A model generated the notes under the pieces. It had not been told where the DNA came from. It saw only the letters and a program-made list of their open reading frames with translations, and searched no databases. From Microbacterium mangrovi (GTDB lineage: Bacteria > Actinomycetota > Actinomycetes > Actinomycetales > Microbacteriaceae), in the NCBI RefSeq assembly GCF_000802305.1, contig NZ_JTDK01000015.1, positions 95,198-159,197 on the forward strand: a stretch of DNA of 64,000 nt, in the 5' to 3' direction. This document shows, piece by piece, positions 1 through 7,140 of this stretch (positions are counted from its first letter, which is position 1; every line of letters begins with the position of its first letter). Position numbers and translations under genes: made by a program.

Positions 1-1176
1 GCGATGCTCGGCCTCGGCGCCGTGCTCGGCGCGAACCTCGCCACCGGTGGCATCGCCGCGGCATCCTCGTCCGGTTCCGGCTCGCAGAGCCAGACCCAGC
101 AGACCTCCCCGCAGGGTCCGAACGCCGGCTACCCGGGCTACGGGTCGGGCTCGGACGGTTCCGGTTCCACCGGTCAGGACGGCTCGGGCGGGTTCGGCGA
201 CGGCGGCGGCAGCTCGTCCGGCTCGTCGACCGGCGTCACCGGAACACCCGCCACGACCGCGCAGTCGCAGGGCGTCGCGTTGATCACGACCACCGTCGAC
301 TACGGTGCCGCCCAGGCCGCCGGCACCGGCATGGTCGTCACCGGCAACGGCGAGGTCCTCACGAACAACCACGTGGTTGCCGGTGCCACCACCATCACGG
401 TGGAGATCCCGACCACCGGTGCCAAGTACACCGCGAAGGTCGTCGGCACCGACGCGGCCGACGACGTCGCCGTCCTGCAGCTGCAGAACGCGTCCGGCCT
501 CACCACCGCCACCTTCGACACCGCCGGCGACCTCCAGGTCGGCGACAGCGTCACCGGCGTCGGCAATGCCCAAGGCGGCGGCGAGCTCATCGCGGCGCCC
601 GGAACCGTCACCGCGCTCGACCAGAGCCTCACCACCCAGGCCGAGCAGTACGCCGACTCCGAGTCGCTGTCGGGCATGATCGAGACCGACGCGGCCATCC
701 AATCGGGCGACTCCGGCGGGCCGCTGTACGCCGCCGACGGCGAGATCGTCGGCATGGACACCGCGGCGAGCTCCGGCGGAACCCCCGACTCGTTCGCCAT
801 CCCGATCCAGAAGGCCCTGTCGATCGCCGAGAAGATCACCTCCGGCACCGGCGGCTCGGGCATCCAGCTCGGCTACCCGGCCTTCCTCGGAGTGCAGGTC
901 GGCCAGGATGCCACCGGCAGCGCGTCCGGCATCCCGAGCCAGACCGACGGCGCGGCCGTCGCGGGCGTCATCGACGGCACCCCCGCCGCGAACGCCGGCC
1001 TGCAGCAGGGCGACGTGATCACGGCCGTGAACGGCACCGCGATCACCTCGTCGAGCGACCTGTCCCGCACGCTGGCGGGCTACAAGCCGGGCGACAAGGT
1101 CACGATCACGTGGACCGACGCCTCCGGCCAGTCCCAGCAGGCCCAGGTGACCCTTGCGGAGGGCCCCGCCGCCTGA
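1..1176 (+). CDS. HtrA/DegP-like S1C serine protease with PDZ domain (5' truncated by window edge)
   Basis: The reading frame is open at base 1, so the true start lies upstream of the window. The first visible residues are a hydrophobic Gly/Ala/Leu stretch that looks like the end of a membrane anchor. A Ser/Gly/Gln-rich linker of about 65 residues follows, then a trypsin-like domain and a C-terminal PDZ domain (from about residue 300). Counting from the first visible ATG (base 4), the catalytic triad reads as His123 (NNHVV), Asp154 (DDVAVL) and Ser237 (SGDSGGPL). Family knowledge: these proteases sit outside the membrane and degrade or process misfolded exported proteins. Stop is TGA at 1174, followed 44 bases later by a strong hairpin. 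Confidence 0.93.
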   Translation, partial: AMLGLGAVLGANLATGGIAAASSSGSGSQSQTQQTSPQGPNAGYPGYGSGSDGSGSTGQDGSGGFGDGGGSSSGSSTGVTGTPATTAQSQGVALITTTVDYGAAQAAGTGMVVTGNGEVLTNNHVVAGATTITVEIPTTGAKYTAKVVGTDAADDVAVLQLQNASGLTTATFDTAGDLQVGDSVTGVGNAQGGGELIAAPGTVTALDQSLTTQAEQYADSESLSGMIETDAAIQSGDSGGPLYAADGEIVGMDTAASSGGTPDSFAIPIQKALSIAEKITSGTGGSGIQLGYPAFLGVQVGQDATGSASGIPSQTDGAAVAGVIDGTPAANAGLQQGDVITAVNGTAITSSSDLSRTLAGYKPGDKVTITWTDASGQSQQAQVTLAEGPAA

Positions 1177-1220
1177 CCCGGATGCCTCCCGGCGCCCGCC
1201 GCGGCATCCACCCCCCCGCT

Positions 1221-1270
1221 GTTCCGCTGTCCTGGATCGCACGTGCCCGTGCGATCCAGGACAGCGGAAC
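1221..1270. terminator. Perfect 23-bp hairpin with T-rich tail, member of a repeated hairpin family
   Basis: The arms at 1221-1243 and 1248-1270 are perfect inverted repeats around a 4-base loop (TGCC), followed by TTTCTGTTTC. It lies just after the HtrA-like gene and before the MarR promoter, so it can terminate the protease transcript. The core CTGTCCTGGAT / ATCCAGGACAG is found again at 50015-50062. Confidence 0.85.
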
Positions 1271-1295
1271 TTTCTGTTTCGGGGGAAAGAGGAGA

Positions 1296-1340
1296 ATACA
1301 TAGCCTGGCTATTGATATATATAGCCAGGCTATGTATAGT
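1296..1340 (+). promoter_or_regulatory. MarR promoter with two nested 11-bp operators
   Basis: Two palindromes, TAGCCTGGCTA (1301-1311) and TAGCCAGGCTA (1322-1332), lie 21 bp apart centre to centre within a larger 17-bp inverted repeat (1296-1312 / 1321-1337). A promoter fits between and over them: -35 TTGATA (1312-1317), 17-bp spacer, -10 TATAGT (1335-1340). This predicts transcription from about 1347, the A of the MarR ATG, so a leaderless and autorepressed mRNA is inferred. Confidence 0.75.
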
Positions 1341-1346
1341 TGCAGC

Positions 1347-1853
1347 ATGCACACCGACACGAGCGAGTCTCCCGGCACGGCGGCGACGCGCGACGACGCG
1401 GTGCGGGCTCTGGTCGTCGACCTCGTGCAGACCGGCGGGCGCCTCTCGCGCCTCGCTCGTCGCGCCGCGAACGACCCCACGACGTCCGCCACCTGGCGCA
1501 CGCTGTCGGTGCTCCAGGCCACGAGCCCTCTGCGCCTGGGCGAGCTCGCCCAGGCATCCGGCGTCGCGCAGCCGACCATGACCAAGATCGTCGCCGGCCT
1601 CGTCGAGCGGGGGGAGGTCGAGCGCATCGCCGATCCCACCGATCACCGCGTGCAGCAGATCGCCCTCACCGACGCCGGCAACGCCGTGCTCGTCAAGTGG
1701 CGGCAGCACATCGCCGACTCCCTCGTGCCCGCCTTCGACGACCTCACCCCGGAGCAGTTCGACACCGTGCGCCGGGCGCTCGACCTGATCGGGCCGCGCA
1801 TCGTCCGGGGCCATCGCGAACTCACCTCACCCACCCGAAAGGTCGCTGACTGA
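1347..1853 (+). CDS. MarR family transcriptional regulator
   Basis: A 168-residue winged-helix regulator. The recognition-helix region reads LGELAQASGVAQPTMTKIVA, and the wing contains DPTDHRVQQIALTDAG, both typical of MarR. I chose the ATG at 1347 because it lies immediately after the -10 element TATAGT, as expected for a leaderless mRNA. Longer in-frame extensions would run through the operator and the terminator hairpin. Its stop is three bases before the ATG of an MFS transporter. The pair is therefore probably one operon in which the regulator represses itself and the pump until an effector binds. The effector is unknown. Confidence 0.92.
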   Translation: MHTDTSESPGTAATRDDAVRALVVDLVQTGGRLSRLARRAANDPTTSATWRTLSVLQATSPLRLGELAQASGVAQPTMTKIVAGLVERGEVERIADPTDHRVQQIALTDAGNAVLVKWRQHIADSLVPAFDDLTPEQFDTVRRALDLIGPRIVRGHRELTSPTRKVAD

Positions 1854-1856
1854 CCC

Positions 1857-3104
1857 ATGTCGTCATCCCACGCCCCGCAAAAGGGATCCATCCTGAAGCA
1901 GCCCGCCGCCGTGTGGGCCGTCGCGTTCTCCAGCGTCATCGCCTTCATGGGCATCGGCCTGGTCGACCCGATCCTCCCCGCGATCGCCAAGGAGCTGCAG
2001 GCGACGCCGACCCAGACCGAGATGCTGTTCACGACCTACCTGTTCGTGACCGCCATCGCGATGTTCTTCACCAGCTGGGTGTCCAGCCGCATCGGCGCCA
2101 AGAAGACGCTGCTCATCGGCCTGGCGCTCATCGTGGTCTTCGCGACCCTCGCCGGGCTCTCCGACTCGATCGGCGCCATCATGGGCTTCCGCGCCGGCTG
2201 GGGTCTCGGCAACGCGCTCTACATCTCGACCGCCCTGGCGACCATCATCGGCGCCTCGTCCGGCGGCACCGCGAGCGCCATCATCCTCTACGAGGCGGCC
2301 CTCGGCCTGGGCATCGCGATCGGCCCGCTGCTGGGCGGATGGCTGGGCTCCATCAGCTGGCGCGGACCCTTTTTCGGCACGGCGGCGCTGATGGCCATCG
2401 GCTTCATCCTCATCGTCACGCTGATGCGCAAGAACCCCGAGAAGCCGGCACCGACGAGCCTGCTCGCGCCGTTCAAGGCGCTCGGCAAGCCGGCGCTCAC
2501 GATCCTCGCCGTCGCCGCGATCTTCTACAACTTCGGCTTCTTCACGCTGCTGGCCTACTCGCCGTTCGCGCTCGTGCCGCTGGGCATCGAGGACGCCCAG
2601 ACCCTCGGGTTCATCTTCTTCGGCTGGGGTGTCGCGCTCGCGGTCACGTCCGTCTGGGTCGCGCCCCTGATGACCCGGTTCCTGCCGCGCACCCGCGTGC
2701 TGTGGATCGTGATGGTGCTCCTCGGCCTGACGCTCGTGGCGGCCGGATTCGCGATCGGATCGGTCGCCGGCATCATCGTGTGCATCATCGTCGGCGGTCT
2801 CTTCCTCGGCGTCATCAACACGGTCCTGACCGAGTGCGTGATGGCCGCCACCGACCTGCCGCGCACCGTGGCATCCTCCGCATACTCCGGCGTGCGGTTC
2901 CTGGGCGGTGCGATCGCCCCGCCGCTGACCACGTGGCTGGCCGCCCAGTACGCCCCCGCCACGCCCTACTTCGTCGGCGGTGCGGCGGTCATCGTGGCCG
3001 CCCTGATCATCATCGCCGGGAGCCGCACGCTCGCCCACGTCAACCTCGAGGAGGAGACCGCCGAGCAGGAGGCCGAGGTGCTGGCGCTCGCCGACGCGGA
3101 CTGA
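1857..3104 (+). CDS. MFS transporter, DHA1-type drug:H+ antiporter-like
   Basis: A 415-residue integral membrane protein with about 12 hydrophobic segments. After TM2 it has the family loop motif SSRIGAKKTLLIG (motif A-like), and an acidic C-terminal tail. It starts three bases after the MarR stop codon, so its translation is probably coupled to marR. Family knowledge: DHA1 members export drugs and other small hydrophobic compounds in exchange for protons. The substrate cannot be read from the sequence. A hairpin terminator (3119-3161) follows the stop. Confidence is high for the family, low for the substrate. Confidence 0.93.
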   Translation: MSSSHAPQKGSILKQPAAVWAVAFSSVIAFMGIGLVDPILPAIAKELQATPTQTEMLFTTYLFVTAIAMFFTSWVSSRIGAKKTLLIGLALIVVFATLAGLSDSIGAIMGFRAGWGLGNALYISTALATIIGASSGGTASAIILYEAALGLGIAIGPLLGGWLGSISWRGPFFGTAALMAIGFILIVTLMRKNPEKPAPTSLLAPFKALGKPALTILAVAAIFYNFGFFTLLAYSPFALVPLGIEDAQTLGFIFFGWGVALAVTSVWVAPLMTRFLPRTRVLWIVMVLLGLTLVAAGFAIGSVAGIIVCIIVGGLFLGVINTVLTECVMAATDLPRTVASSAYSGVRFLGGAIAPPLTTWLAAQYAPATPYFVGGAAVIVAALIIIAGSRTLAHVNLEEETAEQEAEVLALADAD

Positions 3105-3118
3105 CCGCATGTGGCACG

Positions 3119-3161
3119 AGCGGGGCCCGAGTCTCACCGAAAGTGAGCCTCGGGCCCCGCT
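3119..3161. terminator. Bidirectional hairpin terminator between convergent genes
   Basis: Arms 3119-3131 and 3149-3161 (AGCGGGGCCCGAG and its complement) enclose a second small stem CTCAC/GTGAG with a GAAA-type loop. It lies between the stops of the MFS gene (+) and the small membrane protein gene (-), and can serve both. Confidence 0.8.
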
Positions 3162-3165
3162 GTTG

Positions 3166-3393
3166 TCAGTCGGCGCGCCGATCGACTCCCGGGTGCCGAA
3201 GAAGCGGGATGACCGCGACGCTTGGAACAAGCAGAACCAGGCCAAGGATGAAGTAGACCTGATCAGACCCGCCCAGGAATCCGTGGTGCTCCGGGGTGAA
3301 AACCGCGTAGGTGCGGCTGGCCGTGAAGACCAGTAGCAGCGGGATCGCGGCGAGATTCACCCAGAATCGGACGCGCCTCAGAGCGCCCAGCAT
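3166..3393 (-). CDS. Small two-TM membrane protein, unknown function
   Basis: A 75-residue protein with two hydrophobic segments (about residues 10-26 and 47-63) and basic residues at both ends. I recognise no family. It starts 7 bases after the stop of a 34-residue signal-peptide ORF (3401-3505) on the same strand and ends at a shared terminator, so the two form a mini-operon. The promoter region upstream (3598-3669) carries the (C/G)ACTACTCAA boxes described in the findings. By analogy with small peptide/partner pairs it could be an immunity or export helper protein, but that is inference. ATG chosen at 3393. The ribosome binding site is weak, consistent with coupling to the upstream ORF. 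Confidence 0.6.
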   Translation of the reverse strand: MLGALRRVRFWVNLAAIPLLLVFTASRTYAVFTPEHHGFLGGSDQVYFILGLVLLVPSVAVIPLLRHPGVDRRAD

Positions 3394-3400
3394 GTCCAGG

Positions 3401-3505
3401 TCACCCAGTTGTAGTTATGGGTGCCGCGTTCGCTGCCACGGGGGTGATGAAGGTCGCGGCTCCAATTGCGCCGATGACGGCCATCGACATCAGTTGCTTC
3501 CTCAC
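3401..3505 (-). CDS. Short secreted peptide precursor (34 aa, signal peptide)
   Basis: A GTG start at 3505 is preceded at 8 bases by a strong ribosome binding site (AAAGGAG). The product begins MRKQLMSM, continues with a hydrophobic core rich in Ala/Ile/Gly, and has an A-N-A type signal-peptidase site at about residue 27. Only about 7 residues (APITTTG) follow before the TGA. If the ribosome slipped back one base at codon 27, the mature part would read GTHNYNWVTWTCWAL, a Trp-rich 15-mer ending at 3378. This could reflect a real -1 shift, an indel, or chance. The ORF precedes a two-TM protein gene and lies downstream of repeated regulatory boxes. Function unknown. Confidence 0.55.
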   Translation of the reverse strand: MRKQLMSMAVIGAIGAATFITPVAANAAPITTTG

Positions 3506-3597
3506 GAGATGTTCTCCTTTGAACGCTCCTGCGGATCAGGAGGTGTGTGCCTCAGGCTCCCGTGGGCAGGGGCGTCACATGCTCAGAATCATGATGT

Positions 3598-3669
3598 TTG
3601 AGTAGTCGGAAGCAGCAAATTGAGTGGAGCAGGACGGCGGCACGCGGAGGAGGGGGCAATTGAGTGCGC
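3598..3669 (-). promoter_or_regulatory. Three ACTCAA boxes upstream of the small secreted peptide
   Basis: On the minus strand the boxes read GCGCACTCAA (3669-3660), CTCCACTCAA (3629-3620) and GACTACTCAA (3607-3598). The last two are 22 bp apart with a 12-bp spacer. The same box arrangement occurs at 13729-13760 and 17191-17243. It lies 92 bases upstream of the GTG at 3505. The stretch 3506-3741 holds no other convincing gene. Confidence 0.55.
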
Positions 3670-3741
3670 CGAGCCGGGGCAGAGTGAGTATGACCCCCCT
3701 GAAGACGTTGCAGCCGCTGTTGTCAGTCCGCGGCGTGCGGA

Positions 3742-4365
3742 TCAGTGGCCGGCGATCAGCCGCTCCACCAGCAGGCCGGCCCCGATCAGCGTCATTGCCA
3801 CACCGGCGAACCTCGTGACCATCGCGGTGGCACGCGGGCGCGACCGCAGGATGCGGCGTGCCAGCAGTGCCACCGCGGTGTAGATCACGGCGCAGTTCAG
3901 CAGGTGCAGGCTGCCGAGGGCGAGCATCTGCTCCGACGAGGGCCAGCCCGTGCGCGACGTGAACTGGGGGAGCAGCGCCAGAAGCAGCAGCAGCCCCTTC
4001 GGGTTGATGCCGCTGACGCCGGCGCCGCGGGCGAGCTGTCCGAGCGCGGTTCCCCCGATCGGACGCTCACTCGCAGCGATGCCCGACACGGGCTGGGCGA
4101 GCGTCGTCACCCCGAGGAAGATCAGGTACGCGCCGCCGGCGAGCGTGAGCACGGTGAGCGCTGCCGGGTACCGGGAGACGAGAGCGCCGGCACCCAGGGC
4201 GACCACGGTCACCACGCACGCGTAGCCGAGCAGCATCCCGGCGATCGACGGCATGACCGATCGGGCTCGCAGTCCGGCCGCGATGGCGTACGCCCAGTCC
4301 GCCCCCGGGGTGAGCGCGAGCAGCACCGCGACCGTCCAGAACTGCACCATCAGCGTCAGGTCCAT
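3742..4365 (-). CDS. LysE/RhtB family amino-acid exporter
   Basis: A 207-residue membrane protein with about six hydrophobic segments. It has the N-terminal TPGADWAYAIAAGLRAR stretch characteristic of LysE/RhtB transporters, and the NPKGLLLLLALLPQF motif midway. ATG at 4365 follows a GGGAGGACGAGG ribosome binding site. It is divergent from an Lrp/AsnC regulator (4466), the usual arrangement for a regulator controlling an amino-acid exporter. Family knowledge: such pumps relieve excess intracellular amino acids. The substrate is not evident. The GGATGCC heptamer is absent from 2877-4467, unlike most of the window. Confidence 0.92.
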   Translation of the reverse strand: MDLTLMVQFWTVAVLLALTPGADWAYAIAAGLRARSVMPSIAGMLLGYACVVTVVALGAGALVSRYPAALTVLTLAGGAYLIFLGVTTLAQPVSGIAASERPIGGTALGQLARGAGVSGINPKGLLLLLALLPQFTSRTGWPSSEQMLALGSLHLLNCAVIYTAVALLARRILRSRPRATAMVTRFAGVAMTLIGAGLLVERLIAGH

Positions 4366-4465
4366 GCCTCGTCCTCCCTCATCGAGAGAGAACCTACGCA
4401 GAAAGGCGCCGAAGGTGTTCCGAGATATGGCGCGATCTGGGCTGCTTTGGTGAAGAATCGTCGTC

Positions 4466-4918
4466 ATGGATGCCCTGGATCGAGAGATTCTCTCGCAACT
4501 GCAGGATGACGGCCGGCTGAGCGTGACCGAACTGGCGACGCGGGTGGGTCTCAGCCTGTCCGCGTGTCATCGGCGAGTGCGCGACCTCGAGCAGTCCGGA
4601 GCCATCGAGCGGTACCGTGCGGTGATCTCGCCGCGCGCCGCCGGGCTGAACTTCGAGGCGATCGTCTTCGTCACCATCGGCCGCACCGACCCCGAGACCG
4701 TCGCCGAGCTCGAAGACACCCTGGCGGCCCTGCCGAACGTCATCGAGGCGGAGCGCCTGTTCGGCGATCCCGACTACATCCTTCGGGTGCTGACCGCCGA
4801 CCTCGAGTCGTACCAGCGCCTCTTCGACACCGCGCTCGGCGGCCTCCCGGGGGTGCAGCGCATCACGTCGACCCTGGTCATGAAGAAGGTGGGCGCGGAG
4901 CGCGCCGTTCCGCTCTGA
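4466..4918 (+). CDS. Lrp/AsnC family transcriptional regulator
   Basis: A 150-residue protein with an N-terminal AsnC-type helix-turn-helix (LDREILSQLQDDGRLSVTELATRVGLS, about residues 4-30) and a C-terminal RAM/ligand-binding ferredoxin-like domain with the usual G-x-P-x-V region. It is divergently transcribed from the LysE-type exporter, with a 100-base intergenic region, and probably controls that pump in response to an amino acid. ATG at 4466 follows AAGAAT at about -10, so the message may be leaderless. Confidence 0.92.
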   Translation: MDALDREILSQLQDDGRLSVTELATRVGLSLSACHRRVRDLEQSGAIERYRAVISPRAAGLNFEAIVFVTIGRTDPETVAELEDTLAALPNVIEAERLFGDPDYILRVLTADLESYQRLFDTALGGLPGVQRITSTLVMKKVGAERAVPL

Positions 4919-4937
4919 GCTCCGCGCCCGGGTCGCA

Positions 4938-5855
4938 TCACCGGGGGAGGACGACGATCTTCCCCGCCGGGTGGGCGCCGTCCAGCATCCGGAACGCGTC
5001 GCGCACGTCGTCGAGGGAGAACGTCGCCGCGACCGGCAGCGTGAGGCGTCCGGCGGCGATCTCGTCGACGAGGCGCGCGAGATTCGCGGCGGTGCGGGCG
5101 GAGCGCTCCACGTTGTGTGCGCCGGTCTCGGCGAGGGCCCCGTACGCCGCGATCGCCACCATGCGGTCGCCCGGGACGCCCAGCTGCACGCCGGCATCCA
5201 GCGCGTCGCGTCCGTGGCAGTCCATCACGGCGGTCACCCCGCCGAGGGCGGCGACGCGATCGGCGAGCCCGTCGCCGTACGCGACCGGCTCGATCCCGAG
5301 GCCGCGCAGCAGATCGTGGTTGCGCGGGCTCGCGGTGCCGATGACGCGCGCGCCGGATGCCGCGGCCAGCTGCGCGGCCAGCACTCCGACGGCACCCGCG
5401 GCCCCGCCGACGAGCACCGTGTCGTCGGCCGTGACCGGCACCGTCACAACGCACGACAGGGCCGTCAGCGCCGCGATCCACAGACCGCCCGCCACGTCCA
5501 CGGGAACGGCATCCGGACGCCGGACGAGCTCGGATGCCCGCGCCGTCACCGACTCGGCGACCGCTCCCGGGGCCCGCCCCAGCACCTCGTCGCCCACCGC
5601 GATGGGGCTGCCGTCCCAGTAGACGGCGCCCGCACCGACGCCGGTGACCGTGCCGGCGACGTCCGATCCAACGCGCCGCGGGAACGGCGAATCACTCGGC
5701 GCGAAGCCCGATCGCAGCTTGCTGTCGATCGGATTCAGTCCGGCGGCACGCACGCGCACCACCGCCTCCCCGTCTCCGGGGGCGGGCTCGGGGACTTCTG
5801 CCACCTGCAGAACCTCGGGGCCGCCGGTGCTGTCGTAGAGGGCTGCGCGGGTCAT
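4938..5855 (-). CDS. Zinc-independent MDR family NADP-dependent oxidoreductase (quinone oxidoreductase-like)
   Basis: A 305-residue medium-chain dehydrogenase. The N-terminal GroES-like part has VRVRAAGLNPIDSKLRSG. The Rossmann motif is GGAAGAVGVLAAQLA at about residues 148-162. No zinc-binding Cys cluster is visible, so it belongs to the QOR/zeta-crystallin side of the family, which reduces quinones or enones with NADPH. It is convergent with the Lrp gene and divergent from the luciferase-like gene at 5940. Start ATG 5855 is the first residue of the conserved N terminus. The substrate is unknown. Confidence 0.9.
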   Translation of the reverse strand: MTRAALYDSTGGPEVLQVAEVPEPAPGDGEAVVRVRAAGLNPIDSKLRSGFAPSDSPFPRRVGSDVAGTVTGVGAGAVYWDGSPIAVGDEVLGRAPGAVAESVTARASELVRRPDAVPVDVAGGLWIAALTALSCVVTVPVTADDTVLVGGAAGAVGVLAAQLAAASGARVIGTASPRNHDLLRGLGIEPVAYGDGLADRVAALGGVTAVMDCHGRDALDAGVQLGVPGDRMVAIAAYGALAETGAHNVERSARTAANLARLVDEIAAGRLTLPVAATFSLDDVRDAFRMLDGAHPAGKIVVLPR

Positions 5856-5939
5856 GTGCGCTCCATTCTGTCTGCCTCCATCGTCCCCGCAATCCGGCCT
5901 TCGCGGGCCGACCTCCCGCGCCGTGCGAGGATTCCGGTT

Positions 5940-6980
5940 ATGAGAATCGGGATGATGCTGGACTACGCGGGCGGGTTCCGCGAGGCTGCAGCCGAAGTGA
6001 AGCAGCTGGAATCCGACGGGCTCGAACTGGTCGTCGTGCCGGAGGCGTACTCGTTCGACGCGGTCAGCCAGCTCGGCTACCTCGCCGCGCAGACCTCCAC
6101 GATCGAACTGGCCAGCGGCATCCTGCAGCTCTACACGCGCACGCCGTCGCTGACCGCGATGACCGCGGCGGGGCTGGACTTCGTCAGCGACGGGCGCTTC
6201 ACCCTCGGCATCGGGGCCTCCGGGCCGCAGGTGATCGAGGGGTTCCACGGCGTGCCGTACGACATCCCGCTGACCCGCACCCGGGAGATCATCGAGATCT
6301 GCCGGTCCGTCTGGAAGCGCGAACGGCTCGAGTACCAGGGCCGGGCGTACGAGATCCCGCTTCCGGCCGACAAGGGCACCGGACTCGGCAAGCCGCTGAA
6401 GCTCATCAACCATCCCGTGCGCGAGAGCATCCCGATCGTGGTCGCAGCCCTCGGTCTCAAGGCCGTCGCGCAGGCCGCCGAGATCGCCGACGGCTGGATG
6501 CCGACGATCTACCACCCGGAGCGGGCCTCGCGCGTGTGGGGCGACGCGCTCGCCGACGGCTCCGCCAAGCGGGATGCCGCCCTCGGCCCCCTCGACGTCT
6601 TCGCCAATCCGGCCCTGTACATCGGCCCGCACGCCGAGCAGGTGCTGCCCGTCGTCAAGCAGCACATCGCGCTCTACGTCGGCGGCATGGGGGCGCGCGG
6701 CCGCAACTTCTACAACGACGTCGCGACCGGCTACGGCTTCGGGGAGGCCGCGGAGACCATCCAGAACCTGTACCTCGCGGGGCGCAAGGAGGAGGCCGCG
6801 GCGGCCGTCCCGGACGAGTTCGCCCGTGGGATCAGCCTGATCGGCACCCCCGACGAGGTGCGCGAGCGCCTCGACGCGTTCGCGGCATCCGGCGTGACGA
6901 CGGTGACCGTGAACCCGATGGCCCGCACCGCCGACGAGCGCCGCGCCCTGATCGGCGGCCTGCTGCAGCTCGCCGGCTAA
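5940..6980 (+). CDS. LLM class (luciferase-like) F420-dependent oxidoreductase
   Basis: A 346-residue TIM-barrel flavin/F420 oxidoreductase. The start MRIGMMLDYAGGF, the central FTLGIGASGPQVIEGFHG (about residues 93-110) and the C-terminal LIGTPDEVRERLDAFAASGV are hallmarks of the luciferase-like monooxygenase family, in the subgroup usually linked to cofactor F420 in actinobacteria. The reaction and substrate are not predictable. Together with the deazaflavin-type nitroreductase at 23996 it suggests an F420-using organism. No partner gene is obvious. Confidence 0.9.
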   Translation: MRIGMMLDYAGGFREAAAEVKQLESDGLELVVVPEAYSFDAVSQLGYLAAQTSTIELASGILQLYTRTPSLTAMTAAGLDFVSDGRFTLGIGASGPQVIEGFHGVPYDIPLTRTREIIEICRSVWKRERLEYQGRAYEIPLPADKGTGLGKPLKLINHPVRESIPIVVAALGLKAVAQAAEIADGWMPTIYHPERASRVWGDALADGSAKRDAALGPLDVFANPALYIGPHAEQVLPVVKQHIALYVGGMGARGRNFYNDVATGYGFGEAAETIQNLYLAGRKEEAAAAVPDEFARGISLIGTPDEVRERLDAFAASGVTTVTVNPMARTADERRALIGGLLQLAG

Positions 6981-7140
6981 GCCCCGGGCTGGGGCGACAC
7001 GGTTCCGACTGGCGGTGATGTGTCCGGATGGCGGGATGACGCGCCGCTGGGATGCCGCCCGGCGTTCAGATCGCCGCCATCCGTTTCACGCCCGTCGCTC
7101 CGGGAGCGCCGATGTCGGAGGAGTGAGGCATCCTGTGGGG

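Noticed and set aside
3620..3883. Plus-strand frames opposite the 3' end of the LysE gene
   Set aside because: No ribosome binding site, biased composition, and they overlap a clear LysE reading frame.
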